Source: Pedobacter sp. ISL-64 (lineage in GTDB: Bacteria > Bacteroidota > Bacteroidia > Sphingobacteriales > Sphingobacteriaceae). Taken from it: DNA of 64,000 nucleotides. Below the pieces are notes generated by a model that made no database searches, had not been told where the DNA came from, and saw only the letters and a list, made by a program, of their open reading frames with translations. The stretch is taken from assembly GCF_018613605.1 (NCBI RefSeq), contig NZ_JAGGPU010000021.1, forward strand, positions 124,001 to 188,000. The letters run 5' to 3'. The position numbers were made by a program, and so were the translations under genes. Below, piece by piece: positions 48,726 to 56,060 of this stretch; position 1 is the stretch's first letter, and every line of letters begins with the position of its first letter.

Positions 48726-48936
48726 TTTTGTTTGGTCTGCGAAAATACATTTTTTTTATATCCTTGCAAGCCTACTCATTATTTTTTGTTCAAATTATTT
48801 ACAGGCAATTAAACGTGACAGGTTCGAATGGAATCACAAATATGATACAGCCTGGCAGCCTGCGTAATAATATTCCTTCATTCACTTTCTATGTTCTTTT
48901 TTCGTAACTTTTATACAAAAATGGTATTTTTCGCCG

Positions 48937-49785
48937 ATGGATGTAATTGCAAATTTTCCTATACTCGATATCAGTGAATTCTGGCCCGAGCAAGATTCGG
49001 GAAATAACTTGCTGTATCATGAAATAATTGGAAAAAGGCATATCGAAAAACCACATAAACATGATTTTTTCCTTTTTATGCTTTTTGAGGAGGGAAGCGG
49101 TATACATACCATCGATTTTATAGATCGCCAGGTCACCGGGAGCCAGTTGCACTTATTGTTTCCCGAGCAGATCCATAAATGGGAGCTCGGCGAAGAAACC
49201 CACGCCCATCAACTTATGATTAGTAGGAGCATATTCGAAACGCTGGCCAATTCTTTACGCTTTTCATTAATCTTATACCAAAATTATCCGGTAATAAACT
49301 TAAGTGCCGAAGCTTATGGAAAAATCCTGTACGAATTTCAGCGCATCAGATCTGAGCTCCCAAAGCCTGCCATACTTTGGGAAATTATCAATGCCAGGAT
49401 CAGGCTTATTGCGCTGATGGTTAGTGAAGAGGCAGAAACATTGTTCAATAACCAAACGGTTTACCAAACCAAACCGATGCTTTTTAAATACCGCTCGCTG
49501 ATCGATATGCATTATAAGAAGGAAAAACTTGTTGGGTTTTATGCCGATCAGTTAAGTATTTCCGCAAACTATCTGAACATGCTCTGTAAAAAACATTTTC
49601 ATGTATCAGCCACAGCACTCATTCACGAACGTTTAGTCCTCGAAGCAAAACGGATTTTACTGACTACCGAAAGGCCCATTAAAGCGATTGCCTTCGATCT
49701 TGGGTTTTATGACGTAGCTTATTTCTCTAAATTCTTTAAAAATCAAACCCGAATTACCCCACGTGCATTTCGCGAACAGTTATGA
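48937..49785 (+). CDS. AraC-family regulator with cupin-like N-terminus
   Basis: 282 residues. The N-terminal cupin-type sensing domain has Lys-Pro-His-Lys-His-Asp-Phe-Phe and Phe-Pro-Glu-Gln-Ile-His-Lys-Trp. The C-terminal AraC domain (about 185-282) contains Phe-Tyr-Ala-Asp-Gln-Leu-Ser-Ile-Ser and Ile-Ala-Phe-Asp-Leu-Gly-Phe-Tyr-Asp. It lies 128 bases upstream of the amidohydrolase on the same strand, a frequent arrangement for local control. Confidence 0.88.
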   Translation: MDVIANFPILDISEFWPEQDSGNNLLYHEIIGKRHIEKPHKHDFFLFMLFEEGSGIHTIDFIDRQVTGSQLHLLFPEQIHKWELGEETHAHQLMISRSIFETLANSLRFSLILYQNYPVINLSAEAYGKILYEFQRIRSELPKPAILWEIINARIRLIALMVSEEAETLFNNQTVYQTKPMLFKYRSLIDMHYKKEKLVGFYADQLSISANYLNMLCKKHFHVSATALIHERLVLEAKRILLTTERPIKAIAFDLGFYDVAYFSKFFKNQTRITPRAFREQL

Positions 49786-49888
49786 ATTGAGCAGGATATA
49801 GGCTGTAAATTCGATAAATAAGTATAGATAGTTATAAATGATACAATTTTTAATATAAATCCTACTATTCATAAACATAACAGAAGGT

Positions 49889-49896
49889 TATTTTTG
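49889..49896 (+). promoter_or_regulatory. TAnnTTTG -7 box upstream of the amidohydrolase
   Basis: TATTTTTG matches the Bacteroidota -7 consensus exactly and ends 17 bases before the ATG. No good -33 TTTG is seen, so this is a candidate only. Confidence 0.4.
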
Positions 49897-49913
49897 TAGT
49901 AAAGAATCCTGTT

Positions 49914-51239
49914 ATGATAAACCCAAATTCGATCTCGAGAAAAGATTTTATTAAAAGCTCATCTATTTTGCTTGCAAGTACCTGTTTACTGTCAGCAGAA
50001 CAGGCCATTGCAAATGAAAATGCAAGCCATTTCTCAGGAAAAACTTTGACGTTAAAAAATGTTAGGCTAGAAACGGGATTCGAATATGATCAGGATGAGG
50101 TAATCAAAACAAAAACCGAACTTTTCATTATTGAGATTGAAGACGGTAAGGTGAAGCGTGTTCTTCCTAATAATCCTGATGCAAAAGCAATCGATGCAAA
50201 GGGATTGTTAATGCTCCCGGCTTTCAGGGATATGCACATCCATCTGGATAAAACCTATTATGGATTGCCGTGGCAGGCGCATTTGAAGAAGAATAGATCT
50301 GTAAAGGATATGATTGCTTTCGAACAACAGATAATTCCTGAGCTGTTAAAAACTTCTATACCACGTAGTGAAAAATTAATTGAGTTACTTCAATCTTACG
50401 GAACAAGTTATGCAAGGTCGCATGTAAATATCGATCCTACCTCTGGATTAGACTCGCTGAAGCATTTAGAAACGGCATTATTGCATAAAAATAAATCTTT
50501 TCAGGCAGAGCTGGTGGCTTTCCCACAGCATGGTATATATTATACTAAATCTGCGGAACTGCTGAAAGAAGCAGCCAAAATGGATATAGACTTTATTGGT
50601 GGCCTTGATCCAACTTCAATTGATGGCGGTATTGAAAAACACATGGATTTTGTGGTACAACTGGCATTGGACAATGGAAAGGGGATTGATATCCACCTCC
50701 ACGAATCAGGCGAATCTGGTTTGAAAACAATCGAATACCTGATTGATAAAGTAATGGAAAACCCAGTGTTGAAAGGAAAAACCTATGTGAGCCATGCTTT
50801 TGCATTGCGGTATCTCGATAAAACAAAAACCGAAGAAATTGCTGAAAAACTCGGCGCTGCAAAAATGGGAATAGCTTCAACCATTCCGCTTTCTGGTAAC
50901 CCAATGCCCATCCCTGCACTGTACAAGTATGGCGTAGAAGTGGTAGCGGGTAATGATTGTATCGTTGACCATTGGAATACTTTTGGCACAGGAAGCATTT
51001 TGCAAAAGGCCAATATAGCTGCTCAAATTTATGGCTATCGTACAGAATTTGAACTTTCAAGGATATTGAAACTGGCTACGGGTAATATCGTTCCGTTAGA
51101 TGATAATGGAAAAAGACAATGGCCCAACACAGGCGATAAAGCCAATCTGGTACTTGTTGACGCCAGTTGCTCCGCAGAAGCCGTATCAAGGGTATCACCT
51201 GTTAAATTACTCATCCATGCTGGAAACCTGGTTTTCTGA
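49914..51239 (+). CDS. Secreted amidohydrolase (cytosine deaminase-like)
   Basis: 441 residues of the metal-dependent amidohydrolase superfamily. Metal-site motifs: His108-x-His110 in Met-His-Ile-His-Leu-Asp-Lys, His261/His263 in Ile-His-Leu-His-Glu-Ser-Gly, a later Ser-His-Ala-Phe, and Asp in Ala-Gly-Asn-Asp-Cys-Ile-Val-Asp-His-Trp. The Leu-Asp-Lys after the first motif is typical of the cytosine deaminase group. The N-terminus (Ser-Arg-Lys-Asp-Phe-Ile-Lys then a hydrophobic stretch ending Ala-Ile-Ala) looks like a Tat signal with Arg-Lys in place of Arg-Arg, predicting periplasmic location. Substrate not known. Confidence 0.85.
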   Translation: MINPNSISRKDFIKSSSILLASTCLLSAEQAIANENASHFSGKTLTLKNVRLETGFEYDQDEVIKTKTELFIIEIEDGKVKRVLPNNPDAKAIDAKGLLMLPAFRDMHIHLDKTYYGLPWQAHLKKNRSVKDMIAFEQQIIPELLKTSIPRSEKLIELLQSYGTSYARSHVNIDPTSGLDSLKHLETALLHKNKSFQAELVAFPQHGIYYTKSAELLKEAAKMDIDFIGGLDPTSIDGGIEKHMDFVVQLALDNGKGIDIHLHESGESGLKTIEYLIDKVMENPVLKGKTYVSHAFALRYLDKTKTEEIAEKLGAAKMGIASTIPLSGNPMPIPALYKYGVEVVAGNDCIVDHWNTFGTGSILQKANIAAQIYGYRTEFELSRILKLATGNIVPLDDNGKRQWPNTGDKANLVLVDASCSAEAVSRVSPVKLLIHAGNLVF

Positions 51240-51344
51240 TTAAATGAAAATGAATTGAAATATTTCTGATAGAATAAGCTTATGACCTGTGTTTTTTGTG
51301 AAAAAATCTTATCTTGATTTTACACACAAATAAATCTTAAGGAT

Positions 51345-51620
51345 ATGAAAATCACATTAGACACAAAATCCCTTTTATTGGGGTTTTTGGGCGCAGGCTT
51401 AATGTTTACGGCCATCAGTTTTAAAAACGGACAGGATCAAACCGGTGGAAGGTACCGCACCGAAGTAAACGCCAACAATCTTGTCGTTATCCTCGATACT
51501 GAAACTGGAAATTATATCATTGGCCCGGGCATGCAGTCGTTTGGAAAAGTGCAATGGATAAAGGGAGAGTTTGACAAAACATTTAGTACCGCAGTAGACA
51601 ATAAAAAAGAGCCGAAATAA
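51345..51620 (+). CDS. Small membrane-anchored or secreted protein, unknown function
   Basis: 91 residues with one N-terminal hydrophobic segment (about 10-25) and a polar C-terminal domain (Asn-Leu-Val-Val-Ile-Leu-Asp-Thr-Glu-Thr-Gly-Asn-Tyr-Ile-Ile). Good codon use and a strong terminator downstream support it as a real monocistronic gene. No domain recognised. Confidence 0.7.
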   Translation: MKITLDTKSLLLGFLGAGLMFTAISFKNGQDQTGGRYRTEVNANNLVVILDTETGNYIIGPGMQSFGKVQWIKGEFDKTFSTAVDNKKEPK

Positions 51621-51648
51621 TCAACTGTATCATAAACGAGGTGAATCC

Positions 51649-51683
51649 ATGGTCTGTGTCTCACAGACCATATTTTTGTTTTT
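51649..51683 (+). terminator. Intrinsic terminator
   Basis: Perfect 10-bp stem ATGGTCTGTG / CACAGACCAT with a 3-base loop, then a T-rich tract. It follows the 91-residue protein gene. Confidence 0.9.
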
Positions 51684-51709
51684 TACCGAAGGAAAAGTCT
51701 CATGAAGTT

Positions 51710-51735
51710 GTCATCCTGAGTGGAGTCGAAGGACC
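51710..51735. repeat. Half-copy of the dispersed repeat
   Basis: GTCATCCTGAGTGGAGTCGA followed by AGGACC is the single-arm form of the family, matching 59255-59280. It lies between convergent genes. A stretch ACTGTATCATAAA at 51624 resembles the MITE end but has no partner. Confidence 0.6.
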
Positions 51736-51768
51736 TTATTACAATTAACTAAAGATAATGAAGAATAG

Positions 51769-52350
51769 TTACTTCACACTTATCCGTTCCACTACTGGTT
51801 TACCTGTCGATTCTTCGGTGCCTTCCACTTCCGCATATTTTACATTCGGAAGCCAGAAACTGCCACCCTGTATCCTGATAAACAAGCGCGTAACCCTGAT
51901 GGTTTTGTTGTTTAGGGTTACCGAAACGTGATAGCTTTTATCACTATACCTCTGCAGATAAAAAGCTAGTTTTTTATGCGATACAAACCTGAATTCATAT
52001 TTATCTGTTCCCAGTTCCTTCGTATCGATACCATATGCAAACTTCCGTTGGATATAGCCCAGGTCTTTTTTCTGTCCTTTTTCACCATAGCGGATCCAAT
52101 AAACCTGAATAGGAGCACTAGCATTGATGCTGCCATTTTCTTTTAGGTTTAGTGCATAGATCAGGGTGTTGGTATTCGGGTCACGTTGAAGATAAAATAA
52201 CATATGATCTACATTTTTAGGCGTGGGAAAACTGATAGGGGATGGATCTTTCGATTGTGCCCATGTTTCGGATGAAAAGAGGAAAAAGGTTAAAACTATA
52301 GTGAATAAGGCTTTGAATATAATGGGTAGTCTGGGTGGTGTTGAATACAT
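51769..52350 (-). CDS. DUF4833-domain secreted protein
   Basis: 193 residues with a signal peptide ending near Thr-Trp-Ala-Gln (residue 32). The domain carries Met-Leu-Phe-Tyr-Leu-Gln-Arg-Asp-Pro-Asn-Thr-Asn-Thr and Pro-Ile-Gln-Val-Tyr-Trp-Ile-Arg-Tyr, which I recognise as the DUF4833 family. Function unknown; probably periplasmic. Two mini-ORFs and a tRNA lie upstream on the same strand. Confidence 0.78.
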   Translation of the reverse strand: MYSTPPRLPIIFKALFTIVLTFFLFSSETWAQSKDPSPISFPTPKNVDHMLFYLQRDPNTNTLIYALNLKENGSINASAPIQVYWIRYGEKGQKKDLGYIQRKFAYGIDTKELGTDKYEFRFVSHKKLAFYLQRYSDKSYHVSVTLNNKTIRVTRLFIRIQGGSFWLPNVKYAEVEGTEESTGKPVVERISVK

Positions 52351-52400
52351 TTTAGGCTTATTATTTAAAAGAGCGTTTAAACTAAAGGTTTGAATAATTT

Positions 52401-52580
52401 TTACGTGTCGGTTTTGGGTTGATGATGTGGAATTTCTTCATTGATCTTATTAAGTTGTTCATTATAAAGCCGGTCTGATTCTGCCTTACAATGTTCATAA
52501 TCATCTAATTTTTCGCAAGAAGTGTTTCCGTGGATCTCGAAAAAATCCCTGATGGATGGATAATCAAAATAAACTGACAT
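52401..52580 (-). CDS. 59-residue hypothetical protein
   Basis: A short open frame from ATG to TAA, beginning Met-Ser-Val-Tyr-Phe-Asp-Tyr-Pro and containing two cysteines (Ser-Cys-Glu-Lys; His-Cys-Lys-Ala). It is hydrophilic, with a charged helical C-terminal half. It starts 15 bases after the 58-codon frame and ends 50 bases before the DUF4833 gene. No relative recognised; the support is the operon-like spacing and unbroken frame. Confidence 0.45.
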   Translation of the reverse strand: MSVYFDYPSIRDFFEIHGNTSCEKLDDYEHCKAESDRLYNEQLNKINEEIPHHQPKTDT

Positions 52581-52595
52581 ATTATTAAATTTAGG

Positions 52596-52772
52596 TTACC
52601 AATTTTTGGAAGGGATAGCCATTGATCGTTCGCCGAAAACAGTAAAGGGATCTGCTTTCAAACTCATCTTTTCTGCCATTGCAGAAGGAATTAGCACCTT
52701 GTTAATCAAACAGGTTGCTAAGACATCAAAGGGCCATTCCCTACGTCTTTCTTGATAAGTATTAGACGTCAT
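52596..52772 (-). CDS. 58-codon ORF starting inside the tRNA acceptor stem
   Basis: The frame runs from an ATG formed by the tRNA 3' acceptor strand (7-base overlap) to TAA. The product has an Arg-rich start (Gln-Glu-Arg-Arg-Arg-Glu-Trp-Pro) and a possible amphipathic helix. Initiation further in (Met-Ala-Glu-Lys) is possible. No relative recognised; it may be a real small gene, a fragment, or chance. Confidence 0.3.
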   Translation of the reverse strand: MTSNTYQERRREWPFDVLATCLINKVLIPSAMAEKMSLKADPFTVFGERSMAIPSKNW

Positions 52773-52836
52773 GGACGGAATCGAACCGCCGTACTAGGTT
52801 TTGCAGACCTTTACCTAACCACTCGGCCACATGACT
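52766..52836 (-). tRNA. tRNA-Cys (GCA), with imperfect pairing
   Basis: Read on the minus strand it has a canonical D arm (GGCCGAGTGG), anticodon loop CTGCAAA (anticodon GCA), T arm (GGCGG TTCGATT CCGTC), and discriminator T. The acceptor has six good pairs, but position 1-72 is A-G and 27-43 is A-A, with G-T wobbles at 10-25 and 50-64. CCA is not encoded. It may be a diverged but functional copy or a decaying one. Confidence 0.8.
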
Positions 52837-53150
52837 ATATGATCTTTTCAAGCAGCTTTAGATTCACCTTTTGAAGAAGACTTAGCAAAAGTAAAAATTA
52901 ATTACTATAATTTCTATAGAAATAGTAGTTTATTTTTGTTGGGTTTGTGATTCGTTAGCTTATTTGTAATTTAATTTGTTGATTTTTAGTTGTTTGTGTC
53001 TATAAAATAATTACGGATAGATGCTTAAACAAATCCGATAGCTATGGATCAGGATGACGATTATTCTCACAGGATGCCATCCAGAGAGACAATTTATTGC
53101 AAAAAATCAATATAATTGATTTGGTTTTAAGAGAATGATAGCCTCGGGGT

Positions 53151-53268
53151 ATCGTCATTTCGACCGCAGTGTTCCAAAGGAACTCCTTCGGAGGAGAAAT
53201 CTTTGAACCATGATAAAAGATTTCTCTCCCGAAGGTTCGGGACTGTGCTTCAGTCAAAATGACGATCC
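53151..53268. repeat. Intergenic inverted-repeat element, copy D
   Basis: Starts CGTCATTTCGACCGCAGTGT and ends AATGACGA in inverse, with nested palindromes TTCCAAAGGAACTCC and TCCCGAAGGTTCGGGA. The AT-rich left flank (TTATTG...AAATCAATAT) is homologous to that of copy B, showing an extended element. Confidence 0.8.
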
Positions 53269-53358
53269 TTTTTATTAAAATTTGTCATTAAAAGCTAGTC
53301 AAATGATTAATTAGCGATGTCTTCGAGAGTCAATCACTAATGTAACTTAACTCTATAG

Positions 53359-53386
53359 GCCCTTCGACTACGCTCAGGGTGACACA
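53359..53386. repeat. Half-copy of the dispersed repeat (inverted)
   Basis: GCCCTTCGACTACGCTCAGG followed by GTGACACA is the reverse-complement single-arm form of the GTCATCCTGAGCG repeat. Confidence 0.6.
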
Positions 53387-53513
53387 GCTCGGTCTCCTAC
53401 ACCACGCGCTCTGCTCAAATCCCTTTGTCCCAAAAAGATATCTATCTTAATTGCAAACTATTCTTCTGTAAATCAGTTTTTTATAAATAAAGTATATAAA
53501 ATCTATAGGAGTA

Positions 53514-53545
53514 CTTGTTTAAATTAAGCGAAGTTTATACTTTTA
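53514..53545 (+). promoter_or_regulatory. Candidate housekeeping promoter for the leader/ncRNA
   Basis: TTG at 53515-53517 (from CTTG) and TACTTTTA at 53538-53545 are 20 bases apart, close to the Bacteroidota TTTG-N19-TAnnTTTG pattern. The predicted start is near 53550, about 35 bases before the short ORF. Confidence 0.45.
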
Positions 53546-53585
53546 CAAAAAAATAAAATAATTCACTAGCAAATTTACGTTCAAT

Positions 53586-53660
53586 ATGAAACTCCGCAGA
53601 CCACCTCAGCCATATTCCCTGATCAATTATTCAGATCAGTATAACTGCTGTTGCCGCTAA
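53586..53660 (+). CDS. 24-codon leader-like peptide ending Cys-Cys-Cys-Arg
   Basis: ATG AAA CTC CGC ... TGC TGT TGC CGC TAA. The peptide is Arg/Pro-rich at the start (Lys-Leu-Arg-Arg-Pro-Pro-Gln-Pro) and ends with three consecutive cysteines and an arginine right before the stop. Runs of one amino acid at the end of a short ORF next to RNA structure are the mark of attenuation leader peptides; here the signal would be cysteine supply. No biosynthetic gene follows, which is unusual. Confidence 0.45.
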   Translation: MKLRRPPQPYSLINYSDQYNCCCR

Positions 53661-54146
53661 TATAAGCTAAGATACGGATCACCTGTTAAAGGTTTTCATT
53701 CAGATATTCTTATTTGAAAATCCTGGTACCCCGGGGCCTTTTGATAGAATATTATGGTGGTCATGTATTTCAGTCAATAAGTTGCCGGGGTATCAGGAAC
53801 GGCCTAACTAATCACCACCACTAGTTTAGGTCTTACTCTAATTAATTCACCACCATTAATTAGTTGATTTATACAGAAGAAGAGAGAGTCAGTACTCGTT
53901 GAACTTCTAGCAACTTTCCATAGGAAAAAGTGCTCAAACGGATCTAGCAATAGATTATAAATTAACCAATAACAAGTAAACTCACGTTTCCTGTTAGGGA
54001 TTTCATTAAAGCATAACAGTTGTTTAAACAGCCTGTACCCATGCTATATGGTTTTCTGTGGGCTAGTGTTAACATGCATCATTAACATCGTCAAGATGTA
54101 TAAAGAAACTCCTGGTTCATAACAGGTTTATATTTGGTTAGAAAAA

Positions 54147-54176
54147 GGGGCATGTCTGGATAGAATGCCCCTTTGT
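54147..54176 (+). terminator. Intrinsic terminator of the leader/ncRNA unit
   Basis: AGGGGCAT pairs with ATGCCCCT around an 11-base loop, followed by TTGTTTCTT. It lies on the plus strand with no plus-strand gene within 2 kb upstream, which supports the existence of a non-coding transcript. Confidence 0.75.
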
Positions 54177-54188
54177 TTCTTAATAGTG

Positions 54189-54277
54189 GTCGTCATTTCG
54201 AGCGTAGTCGAGAAATCTATGAATTGAATATAGCTTATAGATCTCTCCATTTCGCTGCGCTTCAGTCGAGATGACGT
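54189..54277. repeat. Intergenic inverted-repeat element, copy E
   Basis: Starts GTCGTCATTTCGAGCGTAGT and ends CAGTCGAGATGACG; the arms pair imperfectly around an AT-rich loop. It lies 12 bases from the 3' end of the tldD gene and could end its transcript. Confidence 0.85.
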
Positions 54278-54289
54278 TTCTCTAGAAGT

Positions 54290-55930
54290 TTACCCCAATT
54301 TCCTTCCTGTATTAATCACATTAACTCCGTTAAAACGGGTAGTGGCACTTCCGTGTGAAACGGCACTTGCTTGTCCTGGCTGACCTTTTCCATCCGAAAA
54401 TGTCCCACCCAACCTGTAGTCGTTTTTATCGCAGCGTTGTGCACAGGAGTTCCAGAATTCTTGTGTATTGGCTTGGTAAGCAGCATCCTTAAACATGCCT
54501 ACAATTTTGCCTTCCTTAATTTCGTAGGCCAACTGTGCGCTAAACTGGAAGTTATAACGCTGTTGATCGATAGAATAAGAATTCCGACCAAACATATAAA
54601 TGCCTTTCTCTACATTTTTAACCATATCTGCCGCGCTTAAAGCAGCATTTCCTGGTGCTAATGAAACGTTTGGCATTCTTTGGAACTGAATACTATCCCA
54701 GCTATCAGCATAGCAACAACCCTGCGATGCTGCCAAACCTAAAATATGTGCCTGATCTCTTATTGTCTGATAATTCACCAAAATCCCATCTTTAATAATA
54801 TCCCATTGGCCACATTTTACGCCTTCATCATCATAACCCACTGCGCCTAATGAACCCACTTCTAGTTTATCGCCAATGATGTTTACCTCTTTACTCCCGA
54901 AGTTGAATTTTTTGCTTTCCCATTTATCTAGTGTTAAGAAACTGGTTCCTGCATAATTGGCTTCGTAACCTAAAACGCGGTCTAACTCTGTCGGGTGACC
55001 AACAGACTCGTGGATGGTTAGGAATAGGTGAGAAGGATCTAAAACCAGGTCGTATTTGCCAGGGGCAATAGGTTTGGCTTTTAGTTTTTCATCAACATGT
55101 ACAGCTGCTTCGCGTACATCCTCCAAAATATCGTATCGTTTTTTGTAAAGTGTTACTGGGCCACCTTTAATTTTTTCTTCGTCATTTGGTTTAAGATATT
55201 CAAAACCCATACCCATTGGTGCACTTAAGGCATTTCTGGTTTCGAACTTACCACTGGCCGCATCTGTTTTGGTTAGGGTAAAGGTTGGCCATATCCTGTG
55301 GATATCCTGATCGATATAAGAACCATCAGTTGACGCAAAATATTTCTGCTCATTGATCATAAACAGGTTGGAACTGATATATTTTGCACCGCCTTTCATC
55401 GCCTCGCTATTTACCTTTAAAAGTAGGTCAACTTTGTCGGCAATGGGTACCTCAAAAGCATTGATTTCGATTGGTGTTTTCCAACTTACCTCCCCATATC
55501 CTTTTTGCGCTGTTAATTGAACAGGTTCTTCCATGAGTTTAGAATTTCCTTTGGCAATGGCTACGGCAGTTTCTGCAGCTTTGGCGATGCTGGCATTATC
55601 CATGTTATTGGTAGCGGCAAAACCCCAGCTTCCATTGGCGATAACACGAACACCTAAACCATAAGATTCGGAATTGGAGATGTTTTCTACCCTGGTTTCT
55701 CTAGTAGCCACTACCTGATTTAAATACCGTCCAATGCGTACATCGGCATAAGTTGCACCTTTGCTTTTTGCAGCGTTGAGGGCAACATCGGCCATTTTTT
55801 TCTTTAGGGCAATATCGACAGGCGTTAAGGATTCTTCAATAAAAATAATTTTGCCAAAGGCAGGTATATTGGGCATCATGCTGGTACCAAGGCCAACACC
55901 TGTCATGTATAAAAAATCTCTTCTTCTCAA
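54290..55930 (-). CDS. tldD: TldD-family metalloprotease with Tat signal (copy 1)
   Basis: 546 residues. The N-terminus Met-Arg-Arg-Arg-Asp-Phe-Leu-Tyr followed by a hydrophobic stretch is a good twin-arginine signal. The TldD fold follows, with the zinc motif His-Glu-Ser-Val-Gly-His at 307-312 (HExxxH of the family). TldD/TldE in Escherichia coli form a heterodimeric protease that trims unfolded peptides such as microcin B17 precursor. This copy is highly similar to the tldD at 57380-59014 and is separated from pmbA by repeat copy F. A periplasmic location is inferred. Confidence 0.88.
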   Translation of the reverse strand: MRRRDFLYMTGVGLGTSMMPNIPAFGKIIFIEESLTPVDIALKKKMADVALNAAKSKGATYADVRIGRYLNQVVATRETRVENISNSESYGLGVRVIANGSWGFAATNNMDNASIAKAAETAVAIAKGNSKLMEEPVQLTAQKGYGEVSWKTPIEINAFEVPIADKVDLLLKVNSEAMKGGAKYISSNLFMINEQKYFASTDGSYIDQDIHRIWPTFTLTKTDAASGKFETRNALSAPMGMGFEYLKPNDEEKIKGGPVTLYKKRYDILEDVREAAVHVDEKLKAKPIAPGKYDLVLDPSHLFLTIHESVGHPTELDRVLGYEANYAGTSFLTLDKWESKKFNFGSKEVNIIGDKLEVGSLGAVGYDDEGVKCGQWDIIKDGILVNYQTIRDQAHILGLAASQGCCYADSWDSIQFQRMPNVSLAPGNAALSAADMVKNVEKGIYMFGRNSYSIDQQRYNFQFSAQLAYEIKEGKIVGMFKDAAYQANTQEFWNSCAQRCDKNDYRLGGTFSDGKGQPGQASAVSHGSATTRFNGVNVINTGRKLG

Positions 55931-55956
55931 TTTTTTGATTTTTATTAATAAAAAAC

Positions 55957-56043
55957 GTCGTCATCTCGACTGAAACGCAGTGGAATGGAGAGATCTATCT
56001 AGACAGATCTCTCGACTTCGCTGCACTTCGCTCGAGATGACGG
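55957..56043. repeat. Intergenic inverted-repeat element, copy F
   Basis: Starts GTCGTCATCTCGACTGAAAC and ends CGCTCGAGATGACGG; arms are inverted around AGATCTATCTAGACAGATCT. It fills most of the gap between pmbA and the downstream tldD. Confidence 0.85.
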
Positions 56044-56060
56044 TATTTAGAGGGAATTCC

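Larger units (their letters stand above)
53550..54176 (+). ncRNA. Candidate structured leader or regulatory RNA
   Basis: Between a promoter-like site and an intrinsic terminator. After the 24-codon ORF: a 14-bp stem (53721-53734 with 53785-53798, one G-T) enclosing a 50-base loop that contains TGGTGGT (53755-53761). Then come two adjacent hairpins (53801-53832 and 53838-53863), both showing TCACCACCA in the loop; ACCACCA is complementary to the TGGTGGT. The last part, from 54116, matches the block at 22763. No protein gene follows on this strand. I do not recognise it as tmRNA, RNase P, SRP or 6S RNA. The RNA ends are estimates. Confidence 0.5.
52837..54289. other. 1.45-kb region without ordinary genes
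   Basis: Contains repeat copies D (53151-53268) and E (54189-54277), a half-repeat (53359-53386), and between them a plus-strand transcription unit candidate (53514-54176) with a 24-codon ORF, strong secondary structure and a terminator. No standard protein gene on either strand. Confidence 0.75.

Noticed and set aside
50593..51060. 155-codon minus-strand ORF inside the amidohydrolase gene
   Set aside because: Shadow of a clear enzyme gene with intact metal motifs on the plus strand.
53042..53257. 71-codon minus-strand ORF
   Set aside because: Inside repeat copy D; no protein features.
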